Source: Amylibacter sp.
GTDB taxonomy: Bacteria > Pseudomonadota > Alphaproteobacteria > Rhodobacterales > Rhodobacteraceae
Reading direction: 5' to 3'
Assembly: GCA_030625465.1 (NCBI GenBank)
Contig: DAOUQS010000082.1
Coordinates: 1-7,997, forward strand
Length of the DNA stretch: 7,997 nucleotides
Part shown: positions 6,695 to 7,997 of the stretch, in pieces
Position numbering within the stretch: the stretch's first letter is position 1
Layout: every line of letters begins with the position of its first letter
Notes under the pieces: generated by a model
What the model was told of the DNA's origin: nothing
Database searches by the model: none
The model's input: the letters and a program-made list of their open reading frames with translations, nothing else
Position numbers and translations under genes: made by a program

Positions 6695-7599
6695 CGTGGC
6701 GCACGCCTGGTAAGACCCAACTTTTCACGCACCGCATCCGGCCCCATGATATCGGCCCCCATGGCCTTGATAATAGTGACGGCGCGTGTGACCAGATCGG
6801 CATTTGTCGCCAACTGCCCCTTGGCCAACCACAGGTTATCTTCCAGCCCGACACGCACATTGCCACCGGCCAGAACCGCGGCTGCCACATAGGGCATTTC
6901 ATTGCGGCCAATGGAAAAAGCCGACCAGTTCCAGTCGCTTGGTACGTTATTGACCATCGCCATAAACGTGTTCAAATCATCAGGTGCGCCCCACGGGATG
7001 CCCATGCAAAGCTGCACTAATGCGGGTGATTTCAGGATGCCTTTTTCAACCAAGTTCTTGGCCAGCCACAGATGACCGGTGTCAAAGGCTTCAATTTCGG
7101 GTTTCACACCCAGACTTTCCATCATGGTTCCCATGGCTTCCAACATGCCCGGTGTGTTGGTCATCACATAGTCAGCCTCGGCGAAATTCATCGTGCCGCA
7201 ATCCAGCGTGCATATTTCCGGCAGGCATTCCGCAATATGGGCCACGCGTTCCTCGGCACTAATCATGTCCGTGCCTGCCACCAAGGGCAGCGGCGCATTG
7301 GGCGCACCAAATATCATGTCGCCACCCATGCCTGCGGTCAGGTTCAACACCACATCCACATCCGCATCGCGAATACGCTCGGTCACCTCGCGGTAAAGTT
7401 TCAGGTCGCGTGATGGCACGCCGGTTTCGGGATCACGCACATGGCAATGCACGATCGCGGCACCAGCCTTGGCCGCCGCAATAGCGCTGTCAGCAATTTG
7501 TTCGGGCGAACGCGGCACATGCGGGCTACGATCCTGGCTGCTGCCGGATCCTGTGATGGCGCAGGTGATAAAGACATTATGGTTCATGGTTAAGGGCAC
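6691..7599 (-). CDS. BKACE-family beta-keto acid cleavage enzyme, probable 3-dehydrocarnitine:acetyl-CoA trimethylamine-acetyltransferase
   Basis: BKACE (DUF849) enzymes are zinc enzymes that condense a beta-keto acid with acetyl-CoA and split it into acetoacetate and a new CoA ester. Beside a carnitine dehydrogenase, the substrate is almost certainly 3-dehydrocarnitine, giving betainyl-CoA and acetoacetate. Numbered from the GTG start (302 residues): zinc ligands H51 and H53 in VHCHVRD, and RVGLED at 249-254 with E253 as third ligand and R249 and D254 as active-site residues, by analogy with the Kce enzyme. LNLTAGMGG at 85-93 lines the pocket. I prefer GTG at 7599 because GGAG at 7609-7612 lies 9 bases upstream. 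The ATG at 7587 (protein starting MNHNVF) has no ribosome-binding site at a workable distance. The frame stays open to 7722, but that extension runs through the operator-like palindrome and is unlikely to be coding. First gene of the operon. Confidence 0.88.
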   Translation of the reverse strand: MPLTMNHNVFITCAITGSGSSQDRSPHVPRSPEQIADSAIAAAKAGAAIVHCHVRDPETGVPSRDLKLYREVTERIRDADVDVVLNLTAGMGGDMIFGAPNAPLPLVAGTDMISAEERVAHIAECLPEICTLDCGTMNFAEADYVMTNTPGMLEAMGTMMESLGVKPEIEAFDTGHLWLAKNLVEKGILKSPALVQLCMGIPWGAPDDLNTFMAMVNNVPSDWNWSAFSIGRNEMPYVAAAVLAGGNVRVGLEDNLWLAKGQLATNADLVTRAVTIIKAMGADIMGPDAVREKLGLTRRAPR

Positions 7600-7608
7600 G
7601 GGCAGAGA

Positions 7609-7612
7609 CTCC
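7609..7612 (-). promoter_or_regulatory. Ribosome-binding site deciding the BKACE start
   Basis: GGAG on the minus strand is 9 bases from the in-frame GTG at 7599 but 21 bases from the ATG at 7587. No other Shine-Dalgarno-like sequence lies near that ATG, so this favours the GTG start and four extra N-terminal residues (MPLT). Confidence 0.5.
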
Positions 7613-7662
7613 AGTTTCAGTTTATAAAAGTGAACACCAGATTGGCGCGAAGAGCCATACCG

Positions 7663-7674
7663 ATTTGAACAAAT
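7663..7674. promoter_or_regulatory. Short palindrome ATTTG-AA-CAAAT in the operon leader region
   Basis: A perfect inverted repeat with 5-bp arms and an AA centre. Its centre is 25 bp from the centre of the larger palindrome at 7686-7701, which also has an AA centre. It may be an auxiliary operator or chance in AT-rich DNA. Confidence 0.25.
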
Positions 7675-7685
7675 ACACCCGAACC

Positions 7686-7701
7686 ACCGATAAATATCGG
7701 T
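7686..7701. promoter_or_regulatory. Perfect 16-bp palindrome ACCGATA-AA-TATCGGT, probable operator of the carnitine operon
   Basis: Two 7-bp arms match exactly around an AA centre, about 87 bp upstream of the BKACE start. It overlaps the candidate -10 element of the operon promoter. The size and symmetry suit a dimeric helix-turn-helix regulator. Ten bases covering its left arm (CACCGATAAA, 7685-7694) recur at 7757-7766. There is no T-tract suited to a terminator in the operon direction and the stem is AT-rich, so an operator is more likely than an RNA hairpin. The regulator is not in the window. Confidence 0.5.
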
Positions 7702-7722
7702 TTTTTCAATAGCGTTTTTCAA
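7693..7722 (-). promoter_or_regulatory. Candidate promoter of the carnitine operon
   Basis: On the minus strand TTGAAA (7717-7722) is followed after 18 bp by GATATT (7693-7698), a 4 of 6 match to a -10 element that lies inside the 16-bp palindrome. A regulator on the palindrome would block it. The predicted start near 7686 gives a leader of roughly 85 bases. TATAAA at 7621-7626 is a rival -10 but has no -35 and would leave almost no room for the ribosome-binding site. Confidence 0.25.
7702..7722. repeat. Direct repeat TTTTTCAA, two copies 13 bp apart
   Basis: TTTTTCAA occurs at 7702-7709 and 7715-7722 (TTGAAAAA on the operon strand). The second copy contains the candidate -35 element. It could be a regulator half-site pair or only duplicated AT-rich sequence. 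Confidence 0.35.
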
Positions 7723-7751
7723 CCATTAACGGGCAGCTGGTTCAATCATCG

Positions 7752-7783
7752 CAGATCACCGATAAAACAGATCATAGATAAAA
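7752..7783. repeat. Tandem pair of 16-bp repeats between the divergent operon and ssrA
   Basis: CAGATCACCGATAAAA (7752-7767) is followed without a gap by CAGATCATAGATAAAA (7768-7783); only 2 of 16 bases differ. The first copy contains CACCGATAAA, shared with the palindrome at 7686-7701. The pair ends 14 bp before the ssrA -35 element and lies upstream of the operon promoter, a position suited to an activator. AraC-type regulators, which control carnitine genes in Pseudomonas (CdhR), often use direct repeats, so such a factor is one possibility. Confidence 0.5.
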
Positions 7784-7797
7784 TAGTCGCTTTGGCC

Positions 7798-7826
7798 TTT
7801 AAATCCATCCGGATTACGCTTATATT
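7798..7826 (+). promoter_or_regulatory. Probable promoter of ssrA
   Basis: TTTAAA (7798-7803, 4 of 6 to the -35 consensus) and TATATT (7821-7826, 5 of 6 to the -10 consensus) are separated by exactly 17 bp. The predicted start is near 7833, at the beginning of the tmRNA acceptor piece. It is read divergently from the carnitine operon. Confidence 0.55.
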
Positions 7827-7832
7827 AGCTTT

Positions 7833-7997
7833 GTTCCTTCGGGGACTATGGTGATAAACGCGCATGTAATACACGGATCGGACCCGGGGGCGGTACCCGG
7901 CGACTCCACCAAAAATCCCTTCATTTGGGGGCGGTATGGGGTCGAAATAGGATCGACGGACGTCTAAAGATGTTAGCTTTTGCCCGGCTGTCTGCCA
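7833..7997 (+). ncRNA. ssrA: Circularly permuted two-piece tmRNA, 5' part (acceptor piece and start of coding piece)
   Basis: tmRNA rescues stalled ribosomes with SmpB. The permuted order is visible. First comes the acceptor piece, about 7834-7911: a UUCG hairpin (TTCC at 7834-7837 with GGGA at 7842-7845), the conserved GCATGTAATAC stretch near 7862-7872, a T-arm with stem CCGGG/CCCGG (7884-7888 and 7896-7900) and loop GGCGGTA, then acceptor strand CGACTCC (7901-7907), A7908 and encoded CCA (7909-7911). The coding piece starts at 7938 with GGGGTCG, which pairs fully (one G-U) with CGACTCC. AAATA and GGATCGACGG follow at the same spacing as in the E. coli tmRNA 5' end. The tag reading frame lies beyond the window. 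The exact 5' end of the acceptor piece is uncertain by several bases. Confidence 0.88.
7912..7937 (+). other. Intervening segment of the tmRNA precursor, removed on maturation
   Basis: These 26 bases lie between the encoded CCA of the acceptor piece and the G at 7938 where pairing with the acceptor strand begins. In permuted tmRNAs this loop is cut out, leaving two RNAs; RNase P would be expected to cut before 7938. It contains GGGGGCGGTA (7927-7936), an exact copy of 7886-7895 in the T-arm. Confidence 0.65.

Noticed and set aside
6092..6892. Open frame of 266 codons on the plus strand
   Set aside because: It lies opposite the SDR and the end of the BKACE gene, both with clear motifs, and its translation shows no known domain; it is a shadow frame.
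7686..7701. Reading the palindrome as a terminator
   Set aside because: The stem is short and AT-rich. A T-run follows only on the plus strand, where no gene ends, so an operator is the better reading.
7600..7722. N-terminal extension of the BKACE protein up to an ATG at 7722
   Set aside because: The extension runs through the palindrome, has no family similarity that I recognise, and the conserved part starts at MNHNVFITC.
7927..7944. GGGGGCG at 7927-7933 as the 5' end of the tmRNA coding piece
   Set aside because: It gives a mismatch with the acceptor strand CGACTCC, while GGGGTCG at 7938-7944 pairs along all seven positions and keeps the normal spacing to GGATCGACGG.

Overview
The window looks like an alphaproteobacterial chromosome, most likely from the Rhodobacterales (Roseobacter-type). 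Two things support this. At the right edge is the start of a circularly permuted, two-piece tmRNA gene (ssrA), an arrangement typical of Alphaproteobacteria. The protein sequences and moderately GC-rich codon use also fit. The genus is not identifiable by eye.

Layout, read in the direction of transcription of the main operon (minus strand, right to left): a BKACE-family beta-keto acid cleavage enzyme (6691-7599), a short-chain dehydrogenase (5927-6694), an L-carnitine 3-dehydrogenase fused to a hotdog thioesterase (4479-5915), an acyl-CoA dehydrogenase (3316-4476), a single-chain ADP-forming acyl-CoA synthetase (1271-3319) and a CaiD-like crotonobetainyl-CoA hydratase (496-1284). Junctions are 4-base overlaps (two), a 14-base overlap, or gaps of 2 and 11 bases, so this is one tightly coupled operon. 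After 52 bases comes the 5' part of hemF (aerobic coproporphyrinogen III oxidase), same strand, cut by the left edge.

The six genes can be ordered into an almost complete aerobic route from gamma-butyrobetaine or crotonobetaine through L-carnitine to glycine betaine. The synthetase makes the CoA thioester, the dehydrogenase makes crotonobetainyl-CoA, and the hydratase makes carnitinyl-CoA. A thioesterase releases carnitine, and the dehydrogenase domain oxidises it to 3-dehydrocarnitine. The BKACE enzyme with acetyl-CoA then gives betainyl-CoA plus acetoacetate, and the hotdog domain frees glycine betaine. The dehydrogenase, thioesterase, BKACE and CaiD assignments rest on motifs. The substrates of the synthetase and acyl-CoA dehydrogenase are inferred from context, and the short-chain dehydrogenase has no certain step. 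No transporter or regulator gene is visible.

The 7600-7832 region separates the operon from the divergent ssrA gene. It holds a perfect 16-bp palindrome, a shorter palindrome, an 8-bp direct repeat and a tandem pair of 16-bp repeats. The first tandem copy shares a 10-bp sequence with the palindrome. These look like regulator sites. A good sigma-70-type promoter precedes ssrA on the plus strand.
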